64,000 nucleotides of DNA from OLB6 sp964620125 (GTDB taxonomy: Bacteria; Bacteroidota; Ignavibacteria; Kapaibacteriales; Kapaibacteriaceae). Below, in pieces: positions 8,635-16,897 of the stretch. Under the pieces are notes generated by a model. That model searched no databases and had not been told where the DNA came from. It was given only the letters and a program-made list of their open reading frames with translations. The position numbers and the translations under genes were made by a program. Positions within the stretch are counted from its first letter, which is position 1, and the number at the start of each line of letters is the position of its first letter. Where the stretch lies: NCBI GenBank assembly GCA_964620125.1, contig CAZUGQ010000005.1, positions 1-64,000 on the forward strand, given 5' to 3'.

Positions 8635-9942
8635 ATGAAGAGCATCAAGGAGCGTCTTCGCGACAAGCGCGACGGCAAGGCGTGGTCGGAGAAAGAGATC
8701 GTTGATTTTGTCAGTGGCGTTGTGGATGGACGTGTATCCAGTGCGCAGGCTGCTGCCTTCCTCATGGCTGCGTGTACGCGAGGACTCACTCCAGAAGAGG
8801 TCACACATCTTACCCTGGCTATGGCTGCCAGTGGCGAGCGGATACCGAAAGGGTTGCACACACGCCCGGTTGTTGATAAGCACAGTACAGGAGGTGTGGG
8901 AGACAAGGTGTCCCTTCTTCTTGCTCCGCTTGCCGCAAGCTGTGGCCTTGCAGTCCCAATGATTTCTGGTAGGGGGCTTGGGCATACTGGCGGCACCGTT
9001 GACAAGCTGGAAAGTGTTCCCGGAATGGTGATGACGTTGCCAGTGCATCGCCTTCATGACCTTTTAAAAAACCATCACCTTTTCATGGCAGCACAGAGTC
9101 CGCAGCTTGCCCCTGCCGATAGGATACTATATGCCTTACGGGACGTGACCGGAACGGTAGAAAATGTTGGACTGATTACAACCTCCATCCTTTCAAAGAA
9201 GCTTGCCGAGGGGCTTGATGGATTGGTGATGGACGTAAAAGTGGGCGATGCGGCCTTTATGCCGGACTTAGCAGAAGCGGAGGATTTGGCAATGATGTTG
9301 CTCCAGGTTTCTCGTATTGCCGGTTTGCCGCTGCACATCCTGTTCACTCGTATGGATCGTCCGCTAGGCCGTGCCATGGGCAACTGGGTTGAAGTTGTAG
9401 AAGCAGAAACAGCTCTTGCGGATCGAACGACAGCCTCGGCAAACCTCGTAGAAGTGACTACGGAACTGGTCGCTCACATGCTGCTTATTGGTGGACTTAC
9501 AACCGACGTCGAACAGGCTCGCAATACCGTACACGAAGTCTGGGATTCAGGTGCAGCACATGCAGAGTTTCATCAGATGCTTCGTAGGCAGGGGGGGGAT
9601 TACGAACGGGGAAGAGCAGAACATACCAGTGTACCACACCGAACCGTGTATGCCGCTGAGTCTGGGTGGGTGAACACGATTGATGCAAAGCAATTGGCTT
9701 TGGCAGTTGTAGAAGCTGGTGGTGGTCGAAAGATTGAAACGGACGTGATCGACCCCCACGTAGGCATCGTTCTCAATCTAGGCGTTGGGGACCCTATTCA
9801 GCCAGAGGCTCCAGTTGCGGTGATCACCGCAAGCACACCTGCTCAACTCGATGTTCTGGAACATGCCGTCCAACAAGCACTTCAAACGACAACGGCTCCG
9901 ATAGAATCGGAGCCGTCCATGATCATCCAATGTTGGACGTAA
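8635..9942 (+). CDS. deoA: Pyrimidine-nucleoside/thymidine phosphorylase
   Basis: The 435-residue protein matches the family length. It shows KRDGKAWSEKEI at the N-terminus, VVDKHSTGGVGDKVSL for phosphate binding, and the family signature SGRGLGHTGGTVDKLESVPG near residues 109-128. It should cleave thymidine, deoxyuridine or uridine with phosphate to free base and (deoxy)ribose 1-phosphate, in cytosolic nucleoside salvage. I cannot separate DeoA from the broader Pdp specificity. The gene stands alone on the plus strand between a divergent RNA methylase and a convergent TlpA gene. Its last codons contain a perfect 11-bp hairpin that probably ends transcription from one or both sides. The conserved GRGLGH codons carry one copy of the AGGGGGCT repeat. 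Confidence 0.93.
   Translation: MKSIKERLRDKRDGKAWSEKEIVDFVSGVVDGRVSSAQAAAFLMAACTRGLTPEEVTHLTLAMAASGERIPKGLHTRPVVDKHSTGGVGDKVSLLLAPLAASCGLAVPMISGRGLGHTGGTVDKLESVPGMVMTLPVHRLHDLLKNHHLFMAAQSPQLAPADRILYALRDVTGTVENVGLITTSILSKKLAEGLDGLVMDVKVGDAAFMPDLAEAEDLAMMLLQVSRIAGLPLHILFTRMDRPLGRAMGNWVEVVEAETALADRTTASANLVEVTTELVAHMLLIGGLTTDVEQARNTVHEVWDSGAAHAEFHQMLRRQGGDYERGRAEHTSVPHRTVYAAESGWVNTIDAKQLALAVVEAGGGRKIETDVIDPHVGIVLNLGVGDPIQPEAPVAVITASTPAQLDVLEHAVQQALQTTTAPIESEPSMIIQCWT
9892..9916. terminator. Perfect tri-loop hairpin in the 3' end of deoA
   Basis: ACGGCTCCGAT (9892-9902) and ATCGGAGCCGT (9906-9916) pair perfectly over 11 bp around the loop AGA. The element lies inside the last codons of deoA, just before the convergent TlpA gene ends at 9946. 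There is no proper T-tract on the plus strand; on the minus strand the stem is followed by TGTCGTTTG. A bidirectional transcript end is the likeliest role. Confidence 0.6.
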
Positions 9943-9945
9943 AGA

Positions 9946-10464
9946 CTACTGAGCTTTCTTTACAGCTTCCATGAACTGCATCTTGGATCGGGCACCAACA
10001 ATCTTTTGAACAATCGTGCCTGAGCCATCAACGATGAAGGTGGTAGGGATTGCTGCGATACCTCCGAAGGCTTCCGCTAACTGTTTGTTTGAATCAAACA
10101 GGTTTAGGTATGTGATGTTGTTTTTCTCTACATACGAAACAACGCTGGCGAACTTCGCAGCGTCATCTTCACTTACTCCCACCACAATCACATCCTGACC
10201 AAGTTCTTTGCTCAGTGCAATGAGGTCTGGAATTTCCTTGCGGCACGGACCACACCATGTGGCCCAGAGATTTATGAGAACAACCTTACCCTGAGAAACC
10301 TTCGAGAACGTTTTTACAACGCCATTTTCCCGCCATGTGAAGTCAGGTAGTTTACCTTCTGCGCGTTTCGTGACCGACTCGATTTGAAACACTGCTGTTC
10401 CACCAGCTACGGCAGCAACAGTGCTGAGTCCAAGAACCAGGAGAAGGAAGAGTAGTCGCGTCAT
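9946..10464 (-). CDS. TlpA-like periplasmic thiol-disulfide oxidoreductase
   Basis: A 172-residue thioredoxin-fold protein with an N-terminal export signal (MTRLLFLLLVLGLSTVAAVAG). The catalytic motif WCGPC is at residues 70-74 in VVLINLWATWCGPCRKEIP, and the cis-proline loop is AIPTTFIVD. The domain matches the AhpC/TSA-redoxin TlpA/ResA group, which reduces disulfides in exported proteins such as cytochrome c apoproteins. It overlaps the start of nothing downstream, being last in a minus-strand series, and its own ATG overlaps the anti-sigma factor stop by one base. Linkage to an ECF sigma/anti-sigma pair suggests a place in an envelope or redox-stress regulon, which is inference. Confidence 0.9.
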   Translation of the reverse strand: MTRLLFLLLVLGLSTVAAVAGGTAVFQIESVTKRAEGKLPDFTWRENGVVKTFSKVSQGKVVLINLWATWCGPCRKEIPDLIALSKELGQDVIVVGVSEDDAAKFASVVSYVEKNNITYLNLFDSNKQLAEAFGGIAAIPTTFIVDGSGTIVQKIVGARSKMQFMEAVKKAQ

Positions 10465-11327
10465 TACAATTTGTCCAGCGTGAAGAGTGCACTCAATTCT
10501 TGCGTCCGCAGATCAGAGACGGCCGAGCAAACCACGCTATTGCTTTCCCATACGAACATCGTTCCAACATTGGGTCGTTCCTCCCAATGCCACTCACTAT
10601 GCTTGAGATCGTCGGCAACGGCTGGGTGCATGGCAACATCGCGCTTGCGAATGGACTCCATATCCACTTCGAAGATATACACCAAATGGCCATTTGTGGT
10701 ATACACGAGGTGTGCATATCGTCGACCCTGGTGCTCGCTAACGACCCCACCTTGCAATTCTGCCGACACTTCCGGAAAAAACACTTCATACTTCACTCCC
10801 TGCTCCCGGAAAAACGAGCGGAGTTGCTCAACGTCAGAGGTTTGAATTGCTAACTTCAGTTCACCCTTCACGACCTTGTTGAAGTTGGAATAGCTTGCTT
10901 CATATAGGTTAACAACAGGTTCGCGCATAACGGGGACACGGCTGCCTTCGAGCACGAGCATTACCGTGATCACCACTGCAGCTACAGAGCTCAGGGCTAG
11001 GGGAATAGCAAAGGCTGGACGACGCAGAGAGTCGAGTAATGACGCCCACCACGCTGATGACCGGGCGGTAGACTTTGTTTCGCGTTCAGCCACAAGGGCA
11101 AGTCTGATAGATCTCTCGAGCTCGGGGGGCAGAGCCTGTCGCAATGCTGGGGCGTGTGTTCGTATCCGCGTACGCAATGCGCCGAGTAGTTCAACCTCGC
11201 GTTGAAGTAGGGCATCGGAAGCAAGTTCAGACTCAAACTGCAATCGTTCCTCGTTAGTCATCTGACCATCAAGGTAGGCAGAGATTCGAGCCTCATGATC
11301 GTGATTGCGTTCGTTCACGTAGTCCAT
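10464..11327 (-). CDS. Anti-sigma factor, single transmembrane span
   Basis: A 287-residue protein. The first 45 residues (EARISAYLDGQMTNEERLQFESELA) look like the zinc-less anti-sigma domain of ECF partners: AYLDGQM-type helices but no HxxxCxxC zinc motif. A single membrane helix lies near residues 96-117 (FAIPLALSSVAAVVITVMLVL). The C-terminal part of about 165 residues should be periplasmic and ends in a beta-rich segment (GRRYAHLVYTTNGHLVYIFEVD). It overlaps the sigma-factor stop by 13 bases and the TlpA start by one base. By position and architecture it holds the neighbouring sigma factor inactive at the membrane until an envelope signal arrives. No specific sensor domain is recognised. 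Confidence 0.8.
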   Translation of the reverse strand: MDYVNERNHDHEARISAYLDGQMTNEERLQFESELASDALLQREVELLGALRTRIRTHAPALRQALPPELERSIRLALVAERETKSTARSSAWWASLLDSLRRPAFAIPLALSSVAAVVITVMLVLEGSRVPVMREPVVNLYEASYSNFNKVVKGELKLAIQTSDVEQLRSFFREQGVKYEVFFPEVSAELQGGVVSEHQGRRYAHLVYTTNGHLVYIFEVDMESIRKRDVAMHPAVADDLKHSEWHWEERPNVGTMFVWESNSVVCSAVSDLRTQELSALFTLDKL

Positions 11328-11869
11328 CCGTGTGATCGTGCATATTCAGCTAGGTGTCCAGCAAGAATCTTTCGCGCACGGTGCAGGCGTGAACGGACTG
11401 TACCGATGGGACAGTCTAGAAACTCAGCGATCTCTTCGTAGGTGAGCTGTTCGATATCGCACAATATCACTACCGTTCGAAACTCTTCCGGTAAAGCATC
11501 AATTGCCGCCGCAACTTGGTCGTCTAGTGCATTGGCAATGACTTTTTCGGAAAGTGTTTCTGTGTCGGCCGTGCCGTCTCGAACAGTCTCATAAAACTCT
11601 TCAATCGCCTCGTACTCCACCGTTTCCGGCGTTTTTGATGTACGCCGGTACAAGTTGATGTACGTGTTCTTCAGAATGCGAAACAGCCACGCCTTGCAGT
11701 TAGTTCCCTCTTCGAACGAATCGAAGAACCGGTACGCTTTGAGGTATGTTTCCTGGACCAAGTCGGCAGCCTCTTCACGGTCACGCGTCATGCGTGTGGC
11801 AAAGTTGTACAGTGCCGACATGTGGGGGAGCGCCTCGCGCTCGAACAAAGACTGACGTTCTGGACTCAC
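11315..11869 (-). CDS. ECF-type RNA polymerase sigma factor
   Basis: A 184-residue group IV sigma factor. Region 2 spans about residues 22-76 (FATRMTRDREEAADLVQETYLKAYRFF and CKAWLFRILKNTYINLYRR), containing the DLVQETYLKAY core-binding helix; region 4 spans about 122-169 (LPEEFRTVVILCDIEQLTYEEIAEFLDCPIGTVRSRLHRARK), a typical -35-binding helix-turn-helix. It resembles the SigE/SigW-like ECF groups. Its start overlaps the stop of the leucyl aminopeptidase gene (ATGA) and its end overlaps the anti-sigma gene, so all are probably co-transcribed. No autoregulatory promoter is obvious, since the region before the start is coding. Confidence 0.93.
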   Translation of the reverse strand: MSPERQSLFEREALPHMSALYNFATRMTRDREEAADLVQETYLKAYRFFDSFEEGTNCKAWLFRILKNTYINLYRRTSKTPETVEYEAIEEFYETVRDGTADTETLSEKVIANALDDQVAAAIDALPEEFRTVVILCDIEQLTYEEIAEFLDCPIGTVRSRLHRARKILAGHLAEYARSHGWTT

Positions 11870-13341
11870 CAGTGTGTAATGGCTTCGGTAAGTAGACGTA
11901 CGCCAACACCAGTGCCCCCCTTGGGAACGTAGCTGTTAGCTTTTGGTGCTATGCCCGTTCCTGCGATATCCAGGTGAACCCATGGGTAGTTCACAAACTT
12001 TTTCAGGAACAATCCGGCAGTAATTGAACCAGCAGCGCGACCGCCACTGTTCTTTACATCTGCAACATCGCTTGCGATCAGCTCTTCATACTCTTCGTGG
12101 AGCGGCAGTTCACATACGTACTCATTAGTCACGGCAGCCGCTTTCTTCAGGCGTTCGATGGTAGCAGAGTCAGTTCCCATCATTCCGGTTGTGATGTTGC
12201 CGAGTGCCACAACAACAGCACCGGTTAACGTAGCCAAGTCAATCACCGATTCTGGCTTGTACCTTTCCGCATAACACAGGGCGTCGGCCAGGATCAGCCT
12301 TCCTTCGGCATCGGTGTTGTCTATCTCGGCCGTCTTACCATTCATGAACGTTAGGATGTCTCCAGGCACCATTGCGGAACCACTCGGCATGTTTTCCGTT
12401 GACGGAACCAAGGCAACCACGTTGCGCTTTACGCCGAGTTCCGCGAGGGTCACCATGGTGCCAATAACCGATGCGGCACCATGCATGTCGGACTTCATTT
12501 CCGACATTCCTGCAGCAGGCTTGAGACTAATGCCGCCGGTATCAAATGTGATGCCCTTGCCAACCAGAACAATCGGTTTCTGAGACTTGGGTCCACCGTT
12601 GTACTCCATCACGATAAACACTGGTGGGCGCACGCTGCCTTGATTCACACCAAGCAGCCCACCCATTTTCAGCTCTTCGATCTGCTTCTTATTCAGCACC
12701 TTGGTGGAGAAACCATGTTTCTTACCGAGGGCTACTGCACGTTTTGCCAACGTTTCGGGATAGAGCACATTATTGGGGGCATTGGCAAGATCGCGTGCTT
12801 CGATTACACCGGTAACGATGGCCTGCGCGTCCGAAGCCCCCTTCCGGGCCATTTTGATAGCATCGGCTGAGCCGAAGATTGTAAACTTCGAAACGAAGGT
12901 TTCTTCAGTACTTGTTTTATGCCGATTGTATGCATACTGGCTCAGTGCCGCACCTTCGGCAATGCTTTTTGCCACCGTAGCGCCGTCCAACCCCTTAACA
13001 TCTGGAAGCTCGTAGGCAACGTGCGAGCACTTTACGGAAGCGGCGCGTTTGGTTGCGGTAGCAGCAGCCTTGCGAATTCGTTCGGCCGTTACTTCAGCCT
13101 GCTCGCCCAATCCCACGAGAATCAACCGAGGGGATGCTGCCGCCGAACCCACGTATGCAAGAGTGGTTTGCAACTTCTTGCCCTCGAAGTCACCTGAATC
13201 AAGCACTGGTTGCAGATGGGGGATGTCGGTCTTGAGGTCTTTTGTTGTGGCAGAGAAGAGTTTTGCGTCTTGGTGCACAAAGACAACAACGGCTTGAGCC
13301 TTTACGGTGCGACGGGTACTGGCGGTACAGGTGATGGACAT
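11866..13341 (-). CDS. pepA: Leucyl aminopeptidase, M17 family
   Basis: About 491 residues from ATG 13341 (MSITCTASTRRTVKAQAVVVF), which fits the family N-terminus better than the in-frame ATG at 13362. The C-terminal catalytic domain carries the two-zinc site: GKGITFDTGGISLK (about residues 261-274), SDMHGAASVIGTM, and the M17 signature NTDAEGRL (about 342-349). It should remove N-terminal residues from peptides in the cytosol as a hexamer; some PepA proteins also bind DNA, which cannot be judged here. It lies 28 bases after the penicillin-acylase stop and overlaps the ECF sigma start by ATGA. One AGGGGGCT copy lies at 12835-12842 in the sense orientation. Confidence 0.93.
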   Translation of the reverse strand: MSITCTASTRRTVKAQAVVVFVHQDAKLFSATTKDLKTDIPHLQPVLDSGDFEGKKLQTTLAYVGSAAASPRLILVGLGEQAEVTAERIRKAAATATKRAASVKCSHVAYELPDVKGLDGATVAKSIAEGAALSQYAYNRHKTSTEETFVSKFTIFGSADAIKMARKGASDAQAIVTGVIEARDLANAPNNVLYPETLAKRAVALGKKHGFSTKVLNKKQIEELKMGGLLGVNQGSVRPPVFIVMEYNGGPKSQKPIVLVGKGITFDTGGISLKPAAGMSEMKSDMHGAASVIGTMVTLAELGVKRNVVALVPSTENMPSGSAMVPGDILTFMNGKTAEIDNTDAEGRLILADALCYAERYKPESVIDLATLTGAVVVALGNITTGMMGTDSATIERLKKAAAVTNEYVCELPLHEEYEELIASDVADVKNSGGRAAGSITAGLFLKKFVNYPWVHLDIAGTGIAPKANSYVPKGGTGVGVRLLTEAITHW

Positions 13342-13369
13342 GGCAAGCAGGTACGTGAACAAAAGCTGA

Positions 13370-15883
13370 TCAAGAATCCGGCAAAGTTACAGAAGCCGGA
13401 CAAAGCTCTTGATAGAGTCGAAACGTAACGTCGGGTTTTCGATTAACAGGAAGCCGTACATACCCACCTTTCAGCCAGAGTTGTAGCTGATCCGTGTAGT
13501 GCCCATCAAGCGGCTGACCAGATGCTCCACCAGGTACTACACTGAACTGCACGCTGTCGGCAAGGTCACTTATCACGCGCGCCGAGGCCGTGTTGTGAAC
13601 GGCATAGGGTTGCCGTATTCTCCATTCCGTGTTGAACACGGTGGTGTTGCTACCGCCTACCTCGTGAGGGCCAGCATTTACCACAGGTCTCATCAGCGGA
13701 TGGTCACCCAACGGGTGCGGAAAGGTCACCGTGTGAAGGCGTCCCCAGTTCCATGACGAAACGTCTGAACCGAAGCGCTCACGCAGCTCTAGCACAGTTT
13801 GCTGAAAACTTCTCACCACAATCCATGACATGTTTTCGTGAGTCTTGGTTCGAAGGTCATCCCACAGCGGGTGCAGTGGCTCGGCAAACAACTCCAGAAT
13901 ACGTCGCGTTGGAATACTACTAAGAAAAGACCACTGTAGGTACAGTGGTGTGCCGAGTTCATCCTCAAACGTATTCCACATCAGGTTTTGAAGCATAACG
14001 GCATGAATACTGGCTCCACATGAAAGTGTGGTCATGGAGCCGTCCCATTTTTCAAGCGTATCGAGTACCTGTTTCTCCAAACTCTGGTACCTGGGTCTTG
14101 CACGCTTCAGCACGGGAAGTAGCTTCTGCATGCACTGCACAGCGTACGGTGAATGCACATCCTGCTGCAACACCTGTGCATCTCTTGCGGTCATGTTTTT
14201 GTATACAGACAGTTGTTCGGTGATGCGCTCAATTCGCGACGACGGTTCGCATAACATGGATTGGGCAAGTAAGCCAGCGGGCGCAAGTTTATTGTTGGCA
14301 CTTGCAAGGCTTCCTCGTGGCGAAACCTTGATGTATGCAACGTCCGCAATCGAGGTAACGCCTGCCCAGCCCGCAGTAGTATCAGATCCACGATGGGGGA
14401 GGAGTACATCTGCGCGTTTGCGCAAGGGAACATACCCTGCCCCAAATGATGCTACTGTACCGTTCGACTGCGCAGCCTGAAAAACGCAGGTTGGAGAGCC
14501 CCATGTTTTCAAGGCGCGCTGTACTCCTTCAACATTGGAAGCAGTATTTATCTGGTATAGTGCACCAACCTCGTCCGATGGGTAGTGAGCCGTCCAGCGC
14601 AAGGTTAGACATGAGTTACCGAGAGTGGCCGATGCGGGTAGTCCGCGTACTCCTAAGAGCTTGGATGGCGCGTTCAACGGGTGGCCGTCGGAAACCACAC
14701 AGCCACGTTCGGTGAAACGTAAATCAATCAAACTGTCGGCACCATCCTTGATTCGAATTGTATCACGCCGAAACTGAAACTTCTTTCGTTGGCCATCTGC
14801 GCCTAGGTAGTAGTTAGAGTTGGTCTGGTCTACTTGTTCGATGACGTAGTCGATGTTGTCAACCATGGCACTGGTGATACCCCAGGCTACATCGTCGTTA
14901 CGGCCACTCAATACAAATGGTAACCCTGGTATGCTTAGGCCAACAGCGTTCATTGTGTGGGATGTAAGATGCACCTGATACCAATAGGCCGGCATGCTTA
15001 CGTTAAGGTGAGGATCATTCGCAAGTGTTGCACCCAGAGTGTCCCTTCCAACTGCCCAACAATTACTGGCATGAGTAGCACCAGGTATACCGATTGTGCC
15101 CTGCAAACGCCTGACGGCAGCTGATACCTGCCGTAAGGATGTTTTAAGCTGAGAAAGTGTCGAATCAGCGCCAGCAACGGGCACATATACTTCGGCTGCT
15201 GATGTGCTAGAATCCAGAACGTAAGGCGCACCAGGGCCTTTGGGGACGTACCATTGCATGGCCGCCACCCCCCGCTGCATGCATATCTCGCTGTACGTTA
15301 TGTCGTTCCACAACGCTGGACTTTGATTGAGCGCTAGCAGCTTTCCAACAAGCAAGCAGTCCGTAGGCGTCCATTGCTCCATTCTATATCCGAGTGCGTC
15401 GAACTCGAAGGGAAGCGATTCGGCATTCTCCAAAAGAAATGCATTTACGCCGTTTGCATAGGCATCAAGAAATCCACGCGATCTTGGTGGCATTGCAGCG
15501 AGTTGCTCGCGGGTAATCCGTTCAAGATCCAAGCTCCGCATAAAGGCATCGGTTTGTGCCATTTCCGCGCCAAACAGTTCAGCAAGTCGGCCCTGCGCGG
15601 TGCGTCGCCATACGTCCATCTGCCACAACCTGTCCTGTGCATGTGCCCATGCCTGTCCGAACACCACGTCGCGGTCGCTTACACCAATCACATGTGGAAT
15701 GCCAAAGGAGTTCCTAAAAATCTTCACGGTGTCTGCTACGCGTACGGTCGACCTTGAGTATGCGTCCGGGTGGCTGCGCGTGGCCAAGCCAACAGCGAAG
15801 TATGCAATGCATACCACAAGAACGATAACGGTTATAACAACGCCGAGAGTACCTTGCAACAGGGATCGCCACGCTACGGCCAT
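13370..15883 (-). CDS. Penicillin acylase family Ntn-hydrolase, membrane-anchored
   Basis: An 837-residue protein of normal family length. The N-terminal hydrophobic segment (LGVVITVIVLVVCIAYFAVGL, about 13-33) is a signal anchor. The alpha-chain region has FRNSFGIPHVIGVSDRDVVFGQAWAHAQDRLWQMD. The nucleophile is Ser273 in HASNCWAVG, where autocatalytic cleavage would produce the beta-chain N-terminus; NDPHLNVSMPAYWYQVHL follows as in the family. Members are periplasmic amidases acting on acyl amides such as phenylacetyl compounds, acyl-homoserine lactones or peptides; the substrate here is unknown. It sits one base before the epimerase gene stop region in a run of minus-strand genes (15885-16871 upstream) and leads into pepA. 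Confidence 0.9.
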   Translation of the reverse strand: MAVAWRSLLQGTLGVVITVIVLVVCIAYFAVGLATRSHPDAYSRSTVRVADTVKIFRNSFGIPHVIGVSDRDVVFGQAWAHAQDRLWQMDVWRRTAQGRLAELFGAEMAQTDAFMRSLDLERITREQLAAMPPRSRGFLDAYANGVNAFLLENAESLPFEFDALGYRMEQWTPTDCLLVGKLLALNQSPALWNDITYSEICMQRGVAAMQWYVPKGPGAPYVLDSSTSAAEVYVPVAGADSTLSQLKTSLRQVSAAVRRLQGTIGIPGATHASNCWAVGRDTLGATLANDPHLNVSMPAYWYQVHLTSHTMNAVGLSIPGLPFVLSGRNDDVAWGITSAMVDNIDYVIEQVDQTNSNYYLGADGQRKKFQFRRDTIRIKDGADSLIDLRFTERGCVVSDGHPLNAPSKLLGVRGLPASATLGNSCLTLRWTAHYPSDEVGALYQINTASNVEGVQRALKTWGSPTCVFQAAQSNGTVASFGAGYVPLRKRADVLLPHRGSDTTAGWAGVTSIADVAYIKVSPRGSLASANNKLAPAGLLAQSMLCEPSSRIERITEQLSVYKNMTARDAQVLQQDVHSPYAVQCMQKLLPVLKRARPRYQSLEKQVLDTLEKWDGSMTTLSCGASIHAVMLQNLMWNTFEDELGTPLYLQWSFLSSIPTRRILELFAEPLHPLWDDLRTKTHENMSWIVVRSFQQTVLELRERFGSDVSSWNWGRLHTVTFPHPLGDHPLMRPVVNAGPHEVGGSNTTVFNTEWRIRQPYAVHNTASARVISDLADSVQFSVVPGGASGQPLDGHYTDQLQLWLKGGYVRLPVNRKPDVTFRLYQELCPASVTLPDS

Positions 15884-15884
15884 A

Positions 15885-16871
15885 TCACAGCCATTTCTGC
15901 TCTTTGTACCAGGTTATTGTTTCCAGGATTCCGTCGTTGAGTGAGATCTGCGGACGGAAGCCGAGTTCACGGCGCGCCTTTTCGCCGGAGGAAGTCCAGT
16001 ATTTCTGAATGAAGTCTCGTCCTTTGTCTATGTCGATCACTGGCGGTTTCTTGCTCAGCTTGCCCAAGCCCCCTATCGTTCCAGCGATGGCAATTACGAG
16101 TGGGTGGGGGATTCGTATGCTGGCAAGTCTGCGCCTACCGGATACGGCTGCGGCAACATTGGCTATCTGTTGCCAGGTGTAGGCTTCTTCCGAGGTAATG
16201 TTATAAATCTTGCCTTCAGCAACTGGGTGAAGAGTTGCTTCAACAATGCCCATGGCAAGGTCTCGAGCATGAATCATGCTCACAAACTTGTCGTCAAAAC
16301 CGATTAGTGGGGCAAAACCACGGTTTACGAGTTGGAAGAATGTAAGAGTTGCTTCGTCGCGTGGTCCGTACACAACCGGTGGTCGAACAATCGTAACAGG
16401 GATTTCATTGGCCACGGCCAGCACTTCCTGCTCTGCTTGCAGCTTGGTTCGACCGTAGGCTGTAAGGGGCTTGGGCGCTGCCTCCTCAGTGAGCGGCTGT
16501 TCGGCAGATGGTGAAGGTCCAGTTACGGCACCGCTGCTGATATGCACAAATCGCTTCAGGTTGGGTCGGTATGCCCGCACAGCGTCAAGCAGGTTGCGGG
16601 TAACGAGCACATTGCCACGATAAAAATCGGCTTCGTCTCTTCCAGCAATTTGCCCAGCAACATGAACTAACACGTCAACATCAGTCACGGCGCGATGCAA
16701 TGAGTTGGCATCATACAGCGATCCTTCTCGAAGCTCGACGGGTTTGTTGATCAACCAGCGGTGATTGCTAGTAGCACGAGCCACGTAGGCAACGTCAAAA
16801 CCTTGTCGCAATAACTCATCCACCACATGGCTTCCAACGAAGCCGGTGGCTCCCGTTACAAGTGCCTTCAC
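15885..16871 (-). CDS. NAD(P)-dependent epimerase/dehydratase (extended SDR)
   Basis: I start at GTG 16871 because VKALVTGATGFVGSHVVDELL is the exact beginning of the Rossmann fold; the frame extends upstream to 16976 but that part lies in the 3' end of the neighbouring gene. The product is about 328 residues. It has the dinucleotide motif TGATGFVGSH, VDVLVHVAGQIAG, the Ser of ISSGAVTGPS, and YGRTKLQAE (YxxxK catalytic pair). The C-terminus holds a substrate cap. Relatives act on nucleotide sugars, dihydroflavonols or sterols, so the substrate is open. It precedes the penicillin acylase by one base and follows the giant secreted protein by 26 bases. One AGGGGGCT copy lies at 16067-16074. Confidence 0.88.
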   Translation of the reverse strand: MKALVTGATGFVGSHVVDELLRQGFDVAYVARATSNHRWLINKPVELREGSLYDANSLHRAVTDVDVLVHVAGQIAGRDEADFYRGNVLVTRNLLDAVRAYRPNLKRFVHISSGAVTGPSPSAEQPLTEEAAPKPLTAYGRTKLQAEQEVLAVANEIPVTIVRPPVVYGPRDEATLTFFQLVNRGFAPLIGFDDKFVSMIHARDLAMGIVEATLHPVAEGKIYNITSEEAYTWQQIANVAAAVSGRRRLASIRIPHPLVIAIAGTIGGLGKLSKKPPVIDIDKGRDFIQKYWTSSGEKARRELGFRPQISLNDGILETITWYKEQKWL

Positions 16872-16897
16872 TGTATCTCCGTGTATTCGGCGCAAAT

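Noticed and set aside
8971..8978. Explaining AGGGGGCT by the conserved GRGLGHTGG protein motif
   Set aside because: It fits deoA only; other copies encode unrelated residues in other frames or lie between genes.
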